From Streptomyces sp. JH34 (GTDB lineage Bacteria; Actinomycetota; Actinomycetes; Streptomycetales; Streptomycetaceae), in contig NZ_JAJSOO010000001.1 in assembly GCF_029428875.1 (NCBI RefSeq), positions 1,674,001-1,738,000 of the forward strand: 64,000 nucleotides of DNA, given 5' to 3'. The position numbers and the translations under genes were made by a program. Numbering within the stretch: the first letter of the stretch is position 1; each line of letters starts with the position of its first letter. The notes below the pieces were generated by a model. That model saw only the letters and a list, made by a program, of their open reading frames with translations. It had not been told where the DNA came from and did not search any database. Below, piece after piece: positions 32,826 to 41,500 of this stretch.

Positions 32826-33565
32826 GCGCCCTGGTCCTGGCCCTGGTGGCCGGAGCCGTCATCGGTCTGGCCCTCGGTGCCCTCGGGGGTGGCGGGAGCG
32901 TCCTCGCGGTACCCGCGCTGATCTATCTGCTCGGGTTCTCACCGGTGTCGGCGACCACCGCCGCCCTGATCATCGTCGCCGCCACCTCCGCCACCGCTCT
33001 CTACGCCCACGCGCGGGACGGCAACGTGGCCTGGCGGACCGGCGCGCTGTTCGCGGCGGCGGGCATCGTTCCGGCGTTCCTCGCCGGGAACGCCGCCGGC
33101 CGTCTCCCGGCGGCGGCGCTCACCACGGCTTTCGCGGTCGTCGCCGCGCTGGCCGCCCTCCGGATGCTGCGGCCGTCCCGCGCCGAGCCGCCGGAGCGGA
33201 TACGGCCCGCCCGCGCGGCGGGAGCCGGCGCCGGGCTCGGAGCGGTGACGGGTTTCCTCGGCGTGGGCGGCGGATTCCTCGCCGTTCCCGCCCTCGTGAG
33301 CGTCCTGGGCCTGCGCATGAAGCAGGCCGTCGGCACCAGTCTGCTGGTCATCACCGTCAACTCCGTGGCCGCGCTGACCTCACGCGCGGGTACCGGCGGC
33401 GACCTGCGGTGGGAGGTGATCGCGCCGTTCACCGGAGCCGCGATCCTCGGTGCCTGGGACGGGAAACGGCTCGGCTCGAAGCTCACGGGCCACAGACTGC
33501 AGAGGGTGTTCGCGTGCGTGCTGCTGGGGGTGGCGGCCTTCATGCTCGTCGACGTGATCGTCTGA
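32822..33565 (+). CDS. TauE/SafE-type anion exporter
   Basis: The 247-residue membrane protein has about 8 helices and the internal duplication of the TSUP family (first half GGGGSVLAVPALIYLLGFSP, second half GVGGGFLAVPALVSVLG). These proteins move sulfite or other organosulfur anions across the membrane. The GTG at 32822 overlaps the rhodanese stop. In CstR-regulated operons of other bacteria a TauE homologue exports the sulfite made by the dioxygenase, and the same role is inferred here. The gene ends 21 bases before the convergent cstR stop. Confidence 0.92.
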   Translation: MSALVLALVAGAVIGLALGALGGGGSVLAVPALIYLLGFSPVSATTAALIIVAATSATALYAHARDGNVAWRTGALFAAAGIVPAFLAGNAAGRLPAAALTTAFAVVAALAALRMLRPSRAEPPERIRPARAAGAGAGLGAVTGFLGVGGGFLAVPALVSVLGLRMKQAVGTSLLVITVNSVAALTSRAGTGGDLRWEVIAPFTGAAILGAWDGKRLGSKLTGHRLQRVFACVLLGVAAFMLVDVIV

Positions 33566-33586
33566 GCGCGGCCGCCACCGGGAGAC

Positions 33587-33883
<297 letters not shown>

Positions 33884-33891
33884 TCATGAAA

Positions 33892-33905
33892 TACCCCCTG
33901 GGGTA
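33892..33905. promoter_or_regulatory. CstR operator at its own promoter
   Basis: TACCCCCTGGGGTA, a near-perfect palindrome of the same type as the two upstream of the dioxygenase gene, lies 17 bases before the cstR start. It indicates autoregulation. Confidence 0.88.
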
Positions 33906-34098
33906 AATGTACTCCCCTTGAAGGGGACACCGTCGAACGTGATGACTCGACGACGGTGACGATGCGCCGAGGACCATCATCCGCGAGGCGGGAGCAGCGG
34001 TGAGAGGAAAAGCAGGAAACGGCCCGGCCCACCGCGCCAGGTGACGGAGATCGCGTCACATGGCGTGCGCCGGCTTCGGGCTGCTGCGGAAGCGAGTC

Positions 34099-35163
34099 CT
34101 ACTCGCCGGCTGAGTTCTCAGCTTCGGCGCGCAGGTCATGAATGGAGAAGGTCACCGGCGAAGGACTCGCGTCGCATCCTCGGCCGTGAAGTTCCTCCGG
34201 GCGCAACGCCCAGGCGATGGCCTCGTCGGGGCCGCAGTACGACGGGTCCAGCTGGAATGTGGTCCGTGTACCAGAGGGCTTGGATGTGGCGAACTCCTCC
34301 CAGTCACCCGACGGCACGGCGCCGACCAGTTCCTGGCGGAGGCCTCGCCCGTCCAGCCGCACCTCGACAACCGTACGGACGCTGAGGACCGCGGCTGCCG
34401 CGGGCGCCCATCGCTCCTTGTCTAGGAGAGAACCGAAGAATCCAGGGATGGGTCCATCCCGCTCGTCGCAAGTACGGCGCTGATCATCCTCCACGGTGAA
34501 GACCAGGTCCGATTCGATCTCCACGCTGATCTGGCCATGCGTGCCGTCGCGGTGGTGCAGCGCGTCCCACACCACCTGCTGAAGAATCTCTGTCGGAAGC
34601 TCAGGACTTTCCCGGGCGACCCGGAAGTACATCGCAGGATGCGTCCGAACACGCTCCTCGAAGGTGATTACCTGGATCTGATCAGCCGAGTAGCGGTCCA
34701 CGAAGGCGATCATCGCACTCGCCGCTGACAACCCGCGCCGCCTGCACCAAGGCGTGACCGTTTCATGGAAGTCGGACCAGAACCCGAACTCGTCGACAAA
34801 CGCTGTCCCTGAAGGTGAACGAAGCCAGTCCGGGGCAGGCGGCCGAAGATCGCCCCAGGCGTCGGAGACCGCGATACGCACGGTCCGGCCGAGGACCTCA
34901 GCGACGCCCTCGAAGTCCCGGCCCGGAACCCGCCCGTGCGTGGCGGCGCCGGCGGGAGTTCCGCGACGAGCAGGGCGTACGGGCGGGCGGTGCTTGTCCT
35001 GCGCCTCACGACGTCGGCGCGCGGCGCCCGCCACCAGGTGCGCCGTGCGTACGCGCCTCGGATGTGGCCGGTACGCGGCACCGGCACCGTCCCGAAACAG
35101 GGGTGCGTGCCCGATGGGTGAATTCAAGCCACACGCGGGACTGACTCCGGTCCCGGAGACCAA
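34099..35163 (-). CDS. Unrecognised protein with degenerate GyrB-like region
   Basis: The frame allows 354 residues but the start is unclear; the N-terminal 70 residues are Arg/Pro-rich and unlikely to be real. Around residues 168-235 a segment resembles the start of the GHKL ATPase domain of GyrB (FEERVRTHPAMYFRVA, then LQQVVWDALHHRDG and ISVEIESDLVFTVEDD), but the ATP-binding Asn of GyrB is replaced. The C-terminal 80 residues do not resemble anything I know. It may be a regulator-type GHKL protein or a decayed gene. Codon use is less GC-biased than its neighbours. It lies between the cstR region and the M4 protease. Confidence 0.5.
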   Translation of the reverse strand: MVSGTGVSPACGLNSPIGHAPLFRDGAGAAYRPHPRRVRTAHLVAGAARRRREAQDKHRPPVRPARRGTPAGAATHGRVPGRDFEGVAEVLGRTVRIAVSDAWGDLRPPAPDWLRSPSGTAFVDEFGFWSDFHETVTPWCRRRGLSAASAMIAFVDRYSADQIQVITFEERVRTHPAMYFRVARESPELPTEILQQVVWDALHHRDGTHGQISVEIESDLVFTVEDDQRRTCDERDGPIPGFFGSLLDKERWAPAAAAVLSVRTVVEVRLDGRGLRQELVGAVPSGDWEEFATSKPSGTRTTFQLDPSYCGPDEAIAWALRPEELHGRGCDASPSPVTFSIHDLRAEAENSAGE

Positions 35164-35423
35164 TCGGTGACTGCGCCTCAGCCCGTTTCACCAGCGACAT
35201 GTAACCGGAAGCGTGGCTCTGTATCAGGCCCGTCCCGCGTCGCGACGCACTGTTCACAGGGCCGAAACAATGCGGGATGCGGCGTGTTTCAGCCAACCCC
35301 TCCGCCACCTCATGACATGAACAGGGCATGAGTGCCAAAGTTCCATCGCACGTGGCACCCCCCTTATCAGCGCCCCGCCGGCCACCCCAGGCCGTCGGGT
35401 CGTCCCCACAAGAAGGAGCTTCC

Positions 35424-37088
35424 GTGACCCACTTCTACGCGCGTCACAAGCGGACCACGCTGGCGATCGCCACCGCTGTCGCCGCCGGATCCCTGCTCGC
35501 CACCGGCATGACCACCGGTGCCGCCGCCCAGACCACGGCGCTCCCCACCGGCAAGCCCGCCCCTCTCGCCGGCTCGCCCCTCCAGCTCTCCGCCTCCGCA
35601 CGGACCGCCCTCATCCAGCAGGCCGACGCCTCCACGGCGGAGACGGCACAGGAGATAGGTCTCGGCACACAGGAGAAGCTGCTCGTCAGAGACGTCGTCA
35701 AGGACGTCGACGGCACGGTTCACACGCGGTACGAACGCACGTACAACGGACTTCCGGTCCTCGGTGGCGACCTCGTCGTGCACGAGACCAGGGCGGGGAA
35801 GGCCGAGGGCGTCACCAAGGCCACGAAGGCGACCATCAAGGTCTCCTCCCTCAAGGCGACGATCACCGCCGCCAAGGCCGAGAAGCAGGCGGTCAGCGCC
35901 GCCCGGGACGCGGGCTCGGAGAAGACCGCGGCCGACCAGGCGCCCCGCAAGGTCATCTGGGCCGCCACCGGCAAGCCGACCCTCGCCTACGAGACCGTCG
36001 TCGGCGGCCTCCAGGACGACGGCACCCCGAACGAGCTGCACGTCATCACCGACGCCGCCACCGGCGAGAAGCTCTACGAGTACCAGGGCATCGAGACCGG
36101 TACCGGCAAGAGCCTCTACTCGGGCACGGTCACCCTCAACACCACCCTGTCGGGTTCGACGTACAACCTGACGGACGGCACGCGCGGCGGTCACAAGACC
36201 TACAACAAGGCGCACGCCAGCACCTCTTCCGCGGGCACCCTGTTCACGGACGCCGACGACATCTGGGGCACCGGCGCCGCCTCCAGCTCCACCACCGACC
36301 AGACCGCGGCCGTCGACGCCGCCTACGGCGCCCAGAAGACCTGGGACTTCTACAAGAGCACCTTCAACCGCAGCGGCATCAAGAACAACGGCGTGGCGGC
36401 GTACTCCCGGGTCCACTACGGCAACGCGTACGTGAACGCCTTCTGGGACGACAGCTGCTTCTGCATGACCTACGGCGACGGCTCGGGCAACACGCACCCG
36501 CTGACCTCGCTGGACGTGGCGGGCCACGAGATGAGCCACGGCGTCACCTCCAACACCGCGGGCCTCAACTACTCGGGTGAGTCCGGCGGTCTGAACGAGG
36601 CGACGTCCGACATCTTCGGCACGGGCGTCGAGTTCTACGCGGCGAACTCCTCCGACGTGGGCGACTACCTCATCGGCGAGGAGATCAACATCAACGGGGA
36701 CGGCACCCCGCTGCGCTACATGGACAAGCCGAGCAAGGACGGTGGCTCGAAGGACTACTGGTCCTCCACCCTCGGCAACCTCGACGTGCACTACTCGTCG
36801 GGTGTCGCGAACCACTTCTTCTACCTCCTCGCGGAGGGCAGTGGCTCCAAGACCATCAACGGGGTCAGCTACAGCTCGCCGACCTACAACGGCTCCACGG
36901 TCACCGGGATCGGCCGGGCCAAGGCACTGCAGATCTGGTACAAGGCGCTGACGACGTACATGACGTCGACGACCAAGTACTCGGGCGCCCGCACGGCCAC
37001 ACTCTCCGCGGCGTCGTCCCTCTACGGCTCCACCAGCACGGAGTACAAGGCCGTCGCCGCCGCCTGGACCGCGGTCAACGTCGGCTGA
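35424..37088 (+). CDS. Secreted M4 neutral metalloprotease
   Basis: The GTG at 35424 with AAGGAG five bases upstream gives 554 residues. A signal peptide (about 1-36) is followed by an FTP/PepSY-like propeptide to about residue 215, which acts as chaperone and inhibitor until cleaved. The M4 catalytic domain has the zinc motif HEMSH (about 369-373), the third ligand in GGLNEATSD (about Glu391) and the C-terminal His-bearing segment NLDVHYSSGVANHFFYLL. This is a thermolysin-type endopeptidase, common among Streptomyces secreted enzymes. No C-terminal binding domain is present, unlike the paralogue at 41501-43576. The longer frame to 35328 has no ribosome site. Confidence 0.96.
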   Translation: MTHFYARHKRTTLAIATAVAAGSLLATGMTTGAAAQTTALPTGKPAPLAGSPLQLSASARTALIQQADASTAETAQEIGLGTQEKLLVRDVVKDVDGTVHTRYERTYNGLPVLGGDLVVHETRAGKAEGVTKATKATIKVSSLKATITAAKAEKQAVSAARDAGSEKTAADQAPRKVIWAATGKPTLAYETVVGGLQDDGTPNELHVITDAATGEKLYEYQGIETGTGKSLYSGTVTLNTTLSGSTYNLTDGTRGGHKTYNKAHASTSSAGTLFTDADDIWGTGAASSSTTDQTAAVDAAYGAQKTWDFYKSTFNRSGIKNNGVAAYSRVHYGNAYVNAFWDDSCFCMTYGDGSGNTHPLTSLDVAGHEMSHGVTSNTAGLNYSGESGGLNEATSDIFGTGVEFYAANSSDVGDYLIGEEININGDGTPLRYMDKPSKDGGSKDYWSSTLGNLDVHYSSGVANHFFYLLAEGSGSKTINGVSYSSPTYNGSTVTGIGRAKALQIWYKALTTYMTSTTKYSGARTATLSAASSLYGSTSTEYKAVAAAWTAVNVG

Positions 37089-37190
37089 TCCGGGCCGGGG
37101 CGGCCCCGTCCCCGACTCCGGCGGCTGACATCGCCGCACTGCGTGTCGCATGACCGGTTCGACACGTCCGGCTTTCCCGCCGACGTCATG

Positions 37191-37231
37191 GCGCCTGGCC
37201 CGGGGCCCGCTCTTCGCCCCGGGCCAGGCGC
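37191..37231. terminator. Strong hairpin downstream of M4 protease
   Basis: A perfect 15-base inverted repeat (37191-37205 with 37217-37231) with an 11-base loop follows the M4 gene by about 100 bases and can also serve the convergent regulator. Confidence 0.85.
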
Positions 37232-37295
37232 TCGGCCGTGCTCAGACGGATGCGCCGGCCGGGACGGGGAGCCGCGCGGCGGGCGTACGGACCGC

Positions 37296-37400
37296 TCAGG
37301 GCGTGCGCATCAGGTTACGGAGGCCCGCGACGAGGGCCGGGACGTCGCGCTCGACCTCGTCCGGACTCGCGCCCTCGGCCGGTTCCGGCTTCTGGGGCGG
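37296..37400 (-). pseudogene. C-terminal remnant of a winged-helix/zinc-ribbon paralogue
   Basis: On the minus strand this reads VERDVPALVAGLRNLMRTP and stops, matching the end of the protein at 23674-24816 (AERDIHALVGSLRNLMRTP) at 14 of 19 positions. Upstream of about 37400 the similarity ends and a stop occurs in frame. It is the last piece of a deleted second copy. Confidence 0.75.
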
Positions 37401-37415
37401 TCGGCGTCAGTGCGG

Positions 37416-38327
37416 TCAGGCGTTCCTCGGCCGGCCGTTCCTCGATGGGGCGGCCGTGCCCGTGCTGGTCCAGCCGGCGAGGATGCCGAGTGCCTCCCGC
37501 TCTCGCGAATCCGGTTCCGGGGTGTAGAAGTTGAGCCGGAGCCCGGGGTCGGACGGCAGGTCCATCGCCTCGTAGGGCAGGGCGAGTTCGCCGACCAGCG
37601 GATGCCGGAGGTTCTTCACGCCTGAGCGGTGGAACTTCACGTCGTGCCGTGCCCACCGGCGTGCGAAGTCGTCGCTCCTCGTCGTCAGCTCGCCGATCAG
37701 GTCGGTCAGCGCCTTGTCGTGGGGCGCCCGGCCGGTCTCGGTGCGCAGGAAGGCCACCGCGTCGTCGGCGCCCTTGTCCCAGTCGGTCCAGAAGTCCCTG
37801 CTCGCGGGATCCAGGAACATGAAACGAGCGCTGTTGACCGGGCCGCGCTGAGCGAACAGCGGCGAATCGAAGACCGGTGCGTACAGAGCCCGCCCCAGCG
37901 CGTTGGTGGCCAGGATGTCGAACCGGGCGTTGCGTACGTACGCCGGCACGTCGGCCATGGAGTCGAGCAGCCGCAGGATCGTGGGCCGTACGCGGGACGC
38001 GGTCACCGTGGGGCGACGGCCCGACGGGGTCGCCGAGCGGGCCAGGTCGTAGAGGTGGGTGCGCTCGGCCTCGTCCAGCTGCAGTGCGTGCGCGAGGCCC
38101 TCGAGGACCGAGTCGGAGGCTCCGCTGAGGTTCCCGCGTTCCAGCCGCACGTAGTAGTCCACGCTCATGCCCGCCAGCAGGGCCACCTCCTCACGGCGAA
38201 GGCCCGCGACGCGGCGCTTCCCGCCGTAGACCGGCAGCCCGGCCTGCTCCGGGGTGATACGCGCCCGCCGGGTGCCGAGGAACTGGCGCACCTCGGCGGC
38301 CAGGTTCTTCCTGTCGTCGTCGGCCAT
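37416..38327 (-). CDS. XRE regulator with MmyB-type ligand domain
   Basis: The 303-residue protein has an XRE helix-turn-helix at residues about 10-80 (GKRRVAGLRREEVALLAGMS, then VDYYVRLERG) and an MmyB-like ligand-binding domain (about 105-285, with ILATNALGRALY and FHRSGVKNLRHPLVGEL). Members bind fatty acids or other ligands and usually control a divergent oxidoreductase gene. Here the divergent gene, 567 bases away, is an aldo/keto reductase. The ATG at 38327 lies two bases after the stop of a 34-codon upstream ORF with an excellent ribosome site, so translation is probably coupled. Confidence 0.94.
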   Translation of the reverse strand: MADDDRKNLAAEVRQFLGTRRARITPEQAGLPVYGGKRRVAGLRREEVALLAGMSVDYYVRLERGNLSGASDSVLEGLAHALQLDEAERTHLYDLARSATPSGRRPTVTASRVRPTILRLLDSMADVPAYVRNARFDILATNALGRALYAPVFDSPLFAQRGPVNSARFMFLDPASRDFWTDWDKGADDAVAFLRTETGRAPHDKALTDLIGELTTRSDDFARRWARHDVKFHRSGVKNLRHPLVGELALPYEAMDLPSDPGLRLNFYTPEPDSREREALGILAGWTSTGTAAPSRNGRPRNA

Positions 38328-38329
38328 GG

Positions 38330-38434
38330 TCAGTTCCCGGGAGCTGGTTCCGCGACGCCCTGGACGGACGTGACCGTCGACCGGCCGGTGTCGGACACGG
38401 AGTGGGTGAGGGCTTCGGTGGCGGCCAGTGGCAC
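38330..38434 (-). CDS. 34-residue upstream ORF coupled to the XRE/MmyB regulator
   Basis: The GTG at 38434 is preceded by AGAGGAGGTCCCC, close to the ideal Streptomyces ribosome site, and the frame closes at 38330, two bases before the regulator ATG. The peptide (VPLAATEALTHSVSDTGRST, then VTSVQGVAEPAPGN) is not recognised. The regulator itself has only a weak ribosome site, so the ORF may act as a leader that couples translation, or encode a small functional peptide. It has no hydrophobic segment. Confidence 0.6.
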   Translation of the reverse strand: MPLAATEALTHSVSDTGRSTVTSVQGVAEPAPGN

Positions 38435-38894
38435 GGGGACCTCCTCTTGATCGGGCGGCGCGGATGTGAGCCGTCCGCTTCACGGTAGGTCCGTCGGCGA
38501 GCACCTGCGAGGTACTGCCGTTACCGGGAAGAGCGGTGACTCCCACCTGTCCGCCCGTCTGCGGTTGTCTGGAGGAGGCCCGGGACCGCGAGTCGGGAAC
38601 GGGCCCGGACAGGAAGCCGGCGTGGAGGAACACCGTGCGCGAAGCCCTCGAGGTGCTGGTACGGCTGTGAGCAGGCAACCTGTGATCACGGTGGCGCGTC
38701 GGCGGCACCTCCGTCCGCCGTCCGGACGATCATCCCGCGCAGGCCCGGCGGTGGCTGATCAGCGCGGACGCGCGCTCCAGGGCGTAGCGCCGCGGCACCG
38801 GCCCTCTCCGCCCTGGCCTGCTCACGCCGGCAGCCGTGACCGTCCTGACCCTCATCGCGCCCGCACGGGCCGTACGAAACGAAAGGTTCCTGTG
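38435..38894. other. Divergent region between regulator and aldo/keto reductase
   Basis: This 460-base gap should hold the promoter of the regulator unit and that of the reductase. I see no further gene and no clear long palindrome. Codon-like GC periodicity from about 38560 to 38840 may reflect decayed coding sequence, but no family is recognisable. Confidence 0.45.
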
Positions 38895-39779
38895 ATGCGG
38901 ACCCTCACACTCAACAACGGCGTCGAGATGCCCGCCCTCGGGCTCGGCGTCTTCCAGACCCCGCCCGACGAGACACGGGACGCGGTCAAGGCCGCGCTCG
39001 AACTCGGCTACCGGCACGTCGACACCGCCGCCGCCTACGGCAACGAACGCGAGGTCGGCCAGGCCCTCCGCGACTCAGGGGTGCCCCGCGAGGAGATCTT
39101 CGTCGAGACCAAGATCTGGATCAGCGACTACGGCTACGACGAGACCCTGCACGGCTTCGACAAGAGCGCCGCCAAGCTCGGTGTCGACCGGATCGACCTG
39201 CTGATCCTGCACCAGGCACTGCCGTCCGACTTCGACAGGACCCTCGCCGCCTACCGCGCCCTGGAAAAGCTCCTGGCCGACGGAAAGGTGCGCGCCATCG
39301 GCGTCAGCAACTTCATGGTCGACCACCTGACCGCACTGCTCGACGCCACCGCCGTCGTTCCCACGGTCAACCAGCTGGAGATCCACCCCTACTTCCAGCA
39401 GCGCGCCGTCCTCGACTTCGACGACCGGCACCACATCCTCAACCAGGCGTGGTCCCCCATCGGAGGGATCACCTTCTACCCGGGTTACGGCGAGGACCGC
39501 AGGAGCGTCCTCCAGGACCCCGCCGTCACACGCATCGCCGAGGCACACGGCAAGAGCCCGGCCCAGGTGCTCCTGCGCTGGGGCCTCCAGCAGGGCCGCT
39601 CGGTCATCCCCAAGTCCACCAAGCGCGCGCGGATCGCCGAGAACATCGACGTCTTCGACTTCGAGCTCACCGCCGGTGAACTCGCCGCCCTCGACGCGCT
39701 GGAGACCGGTCGGCGCGGCGGCCCCGAGCCCGAGGCCGTCACGCTCGCCGACTACGGCCGCGCCATCCCCGAGGCCTGA
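38895..39779 (+). CDS. Aldo/keto reductase
   Basis: The 294-residue protein starts at the ATG at 38895 (AAAGG upstream). It is a TIM-barrel aldo/keto reductase with the full catalytic tetrad: Asp and Tyr in HVDTAAAYGNE, Lys in VETKIW and His in LILHQALP. The NADPH-binding C-terminal part is present (VIPKSTKRARIAENIDVF). It reduces carbonyl groups with NADPH, and resembles the 2,5-diketogluconate reductase-like group. The divergent XRE/MmyB regulator is its likely controller. The substrate is not known. Confidence 0.95.
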   Translation: MRTLTLNNGVEMPALGLGVFQTPPDETRDAVKAALELGYRHVDTAAAYGNEREVGQALRDSGVPREEIFVETKIWISDYGYDETLHGFDKSAAKLGVDRIDLLILHQALPSDFDRTLAAYRALEKLLADGKVRAIGVSNFMVDHLTALLDATAVVPTVNQLEIHPYFQQRAVLDFDDRHHILNQAWSPIGGITFYPGYGEDRRSVLQDPAVTRIAEAHGKSPAQVLLRWGLQQGRSVIPKSTKRARIAENIDVFDFELTAGELAALDALETGRRGGPEPEAVTLADYGRAIPEA

Positions 39780-39823
39780 CGGACGTCCGGAGGGACCCGC
39801 CCTCCGCCCTCCGTAGGCCCGGT

Positions 39824-39891
39824 GGAACCCGCCCCTCCGCGCCTCGAGAGCCGTGGCCCGGCAGACCGTGGTCGGGAGAGAGGCGGGTTCC
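39824..39891. terminator. Possible long-loop hairpin
   Basis: GGAACCCGCC (39824-39833) pairs with GGCGGGTTCC (39882-39891) around a 48-base loop, between the convergent reductase and beta-propeller genes. Confidence 0.4.
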
Positions 39892-39898
39892 GGGGGTC

Positions 39899-41203
39899 TC
39901 AGCCGGTGGCGGGACCGGTCCAGTCCGTGGGGACGTGGCCGAGGCGGACCCGCTGCGGGTGGTCTCCGACGGGGATCGAGACGACCTTCCTGCCGGTGGC
40001 GAAGTCGATCGCCGTCACCTGGTCGGTGCCGCTCTCGGACACCACGCAGTGCTTGCCGTCCCCGCTGACGGTGGCCCAGTACGGCTTGGAGGCGGTGACG
40101 AGCGGACCCTCCTGGAGCGTCTCGCGGTTCACGACGGTGACGTAGTCGTCCATCGTCCCGGCGATGCAGATCTTGTCGCCCCTGGGGCTCATGGACATGC
40201 CGTGGTGGCGGGAGTCGTTGACGAAGGTCGTGCGGTCGTCGCTGGTCTGCGGGTTCTTCGGCAGCGTCTTCACCCGGGTGACCCTGTCGGCGTCCACGTC
40301 GTACTCGACGAAGCCGTTGAAGAAGGAGACCTGGAAGTACATCTTCGACTCGTCGGGCGTGAAGGCGACGGGCCGCAGCGCGTCGGACAGGTCCTTGCGG
40401 CCGAAGGCGTCGAGCCGTTCGCGCATGTCGATGATCTTCTTGACCTCGAAGGTCTTCGCGTCGGCGACGGTGATGCGGCGGTCGCCCTTGGTGAAGTCCT
40501 GCCAGGGCGCGTCCATGTCGGTGTTGACCTCGCCGATGGCCATGTTCCAGAGGTACTCGCCACCGTCGGTGTACACGTTCTCATGCGGCTTGTCGCCCGT
40601 CTTGAAGTTGCCCGCCTCCTTGCCCGTCGCCATGTCGAGGACGTGCACGGTGTTGGCGGTGGACGAGGACACGGCGACCTGGGTGCCGTCGGGTGAGACC
40701 GCCATGTGGTCGGAGCGGAAGCCGGACACCGGGAAGCGCCAGTTGATCCGCCCGCTCTCCACGTCGATGGAGACCACGTCGGCGAAGCTCGGCCGGGAGG
40801 CCACGACGGACCTGCCGTCCTTCGTGGTGTACATGTCGTCGACGTACTGGTCGTGGCCCTCGCCCGGGCCGAGCCGGATACCGAGGAAGAAGGCGAGCTT
40901 GACGGGGTTGAGGTAGATCTCCCGCAGGCGCTCCTTCTTGTCGGGGATCATGTCGATCCGGCCGATCTTGGCGTAGTCGCCACGGGAGTTGATGACGTCG
41001 GCGGTGCCCTCCCAGTTGTTTCCCACGAAGAACACCTCCTTGAGCTCCTCCGGGGCGGCTCGGCGCGCCCGCTCGGATACCTCGGTGGCACCGGCCGGGC
41101 CGGGGACGGAGGGCAGAGTGCCCGCGGTGAGTCCCGCGGCGATGAGGGCGGCCGTGCCGAACGAGCGCCGGCGGCGAGGACGACGGGCGGAGGAACGAGT
41201 CAC
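39899..41203 (-). CDS. Secreted YncE/YVTN-type beta-propeller protein
   Basis: The 434-residue protein begins with a signal of possible Tat type (RRPRRRRSFGTAALIAAG) and then has WD/YVTN-like beta-propeller repeats (VVSIDVESGRINWRFPVSG, SPDGTQVAVSSSTANTVHVL, VSGDGKHCVVSESGTDQV). Such propellers bind proteins or quinohaemoprotein-type partners; no enzymatic residues are recognised. GGAG lies 7 bases before the GTG at 41203. Upstream at 41257 lies a perfect palindrome. The function is unknown; secretion is likely. Confidence 0.85.
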   Translation of the reverse strand: MTRSSARRPRRRRSFGTAALIAAGLTAGTLPSVPGPAGATEVSERARRAAPEELKEVFFVGNNWEGTADVINSRGDYAKIGRIDMIPDKKERLREIYLNPVKLAFFLGIRLGPGEGHDQYVDDMYTTKDGRSVVASRPSFADVVSIDVESGRINWRFPVSGFRSDHMAVSPDGTQVAVSSSTANTVHVLDMATGKEAGNFKTGDKPHENVYTDGGEYLWNMAIGEVNTDMDAPWQDFTKGDRRITVADAKTFEVKKIIDMRERLDAFGRKDLSDALRPVAFTPDESKMYFQVSFFNGFVEYDVDADRVTRVKTLPKNPQTSDDRTTFVNDSRHHGMSMSPRGDKICIAGTMDDYVTVVNRETLQEGPLVTASKPYWATVSGDGKHCVVSESGTDQVTAIDFATGRKVVSIPVGDHPQRVRLGHVPTDWTGPATG

Positions 41204-41256
41204 GGTGAACTCCAGAGGCAGAGGGGGACGGCGCGCCGTCAGGCAGGCCCGCTTCT

Positions 41257-41271
41257 GTTACCAGAGGTAAC
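41257..41271. promoter_or_regulatory. Palindrome GTTACC-AGA-GGTAAC
   Basis: A perfect 6-base inverted repeat lies 53 bases upstream of the beta-propeller start, followed directly by a further GTAACC. It may be an operator; no regulator gene is adjacent. Confidence 0.45.
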
Positions 41272-41444
41272 GTAACCAGGAGAGACGGATGTTGAACAGA
41301 GCCCGGACAGCGGTCGTTGCCGCTTCCGGCAGAGGGCAGGGAAACGGCGGAGGGCCGGGGCGGTCAGGTCCGCCACCTGAGAAGAGGGGCGTTCGCCGGC
41401 CTCTCGGCCGGACACTCCCGTCCTGGGCTCCGAGGTCAGGGACA

Positions 41445-41474
41445 CGCGGTGGGCCCCGGCCGGGGCCCACCGCG
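41445..41474 (-). terminator. Terminator of the second M4 protease gene
   Basis: A 13-base stem (41445-41457 with 41462-41474) with a 4-base loop starts 27 bases after the stop codon on the transcribed strand. Confidence 0.9.
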
Positions 41475-41500
41475 CGCATCCGCGGAGCCTGTGGACAGGC

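Larger units (their letters stand above)
37089..37415. other. Intergenic region with terminator and a C-terminal gene fragment
   Basis: This gap between two convergent genes holds the hairpin at 37191-37231 and the short coding remnant at 37296-37400. Nothing else is recognisable. Confidence 0.55.
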
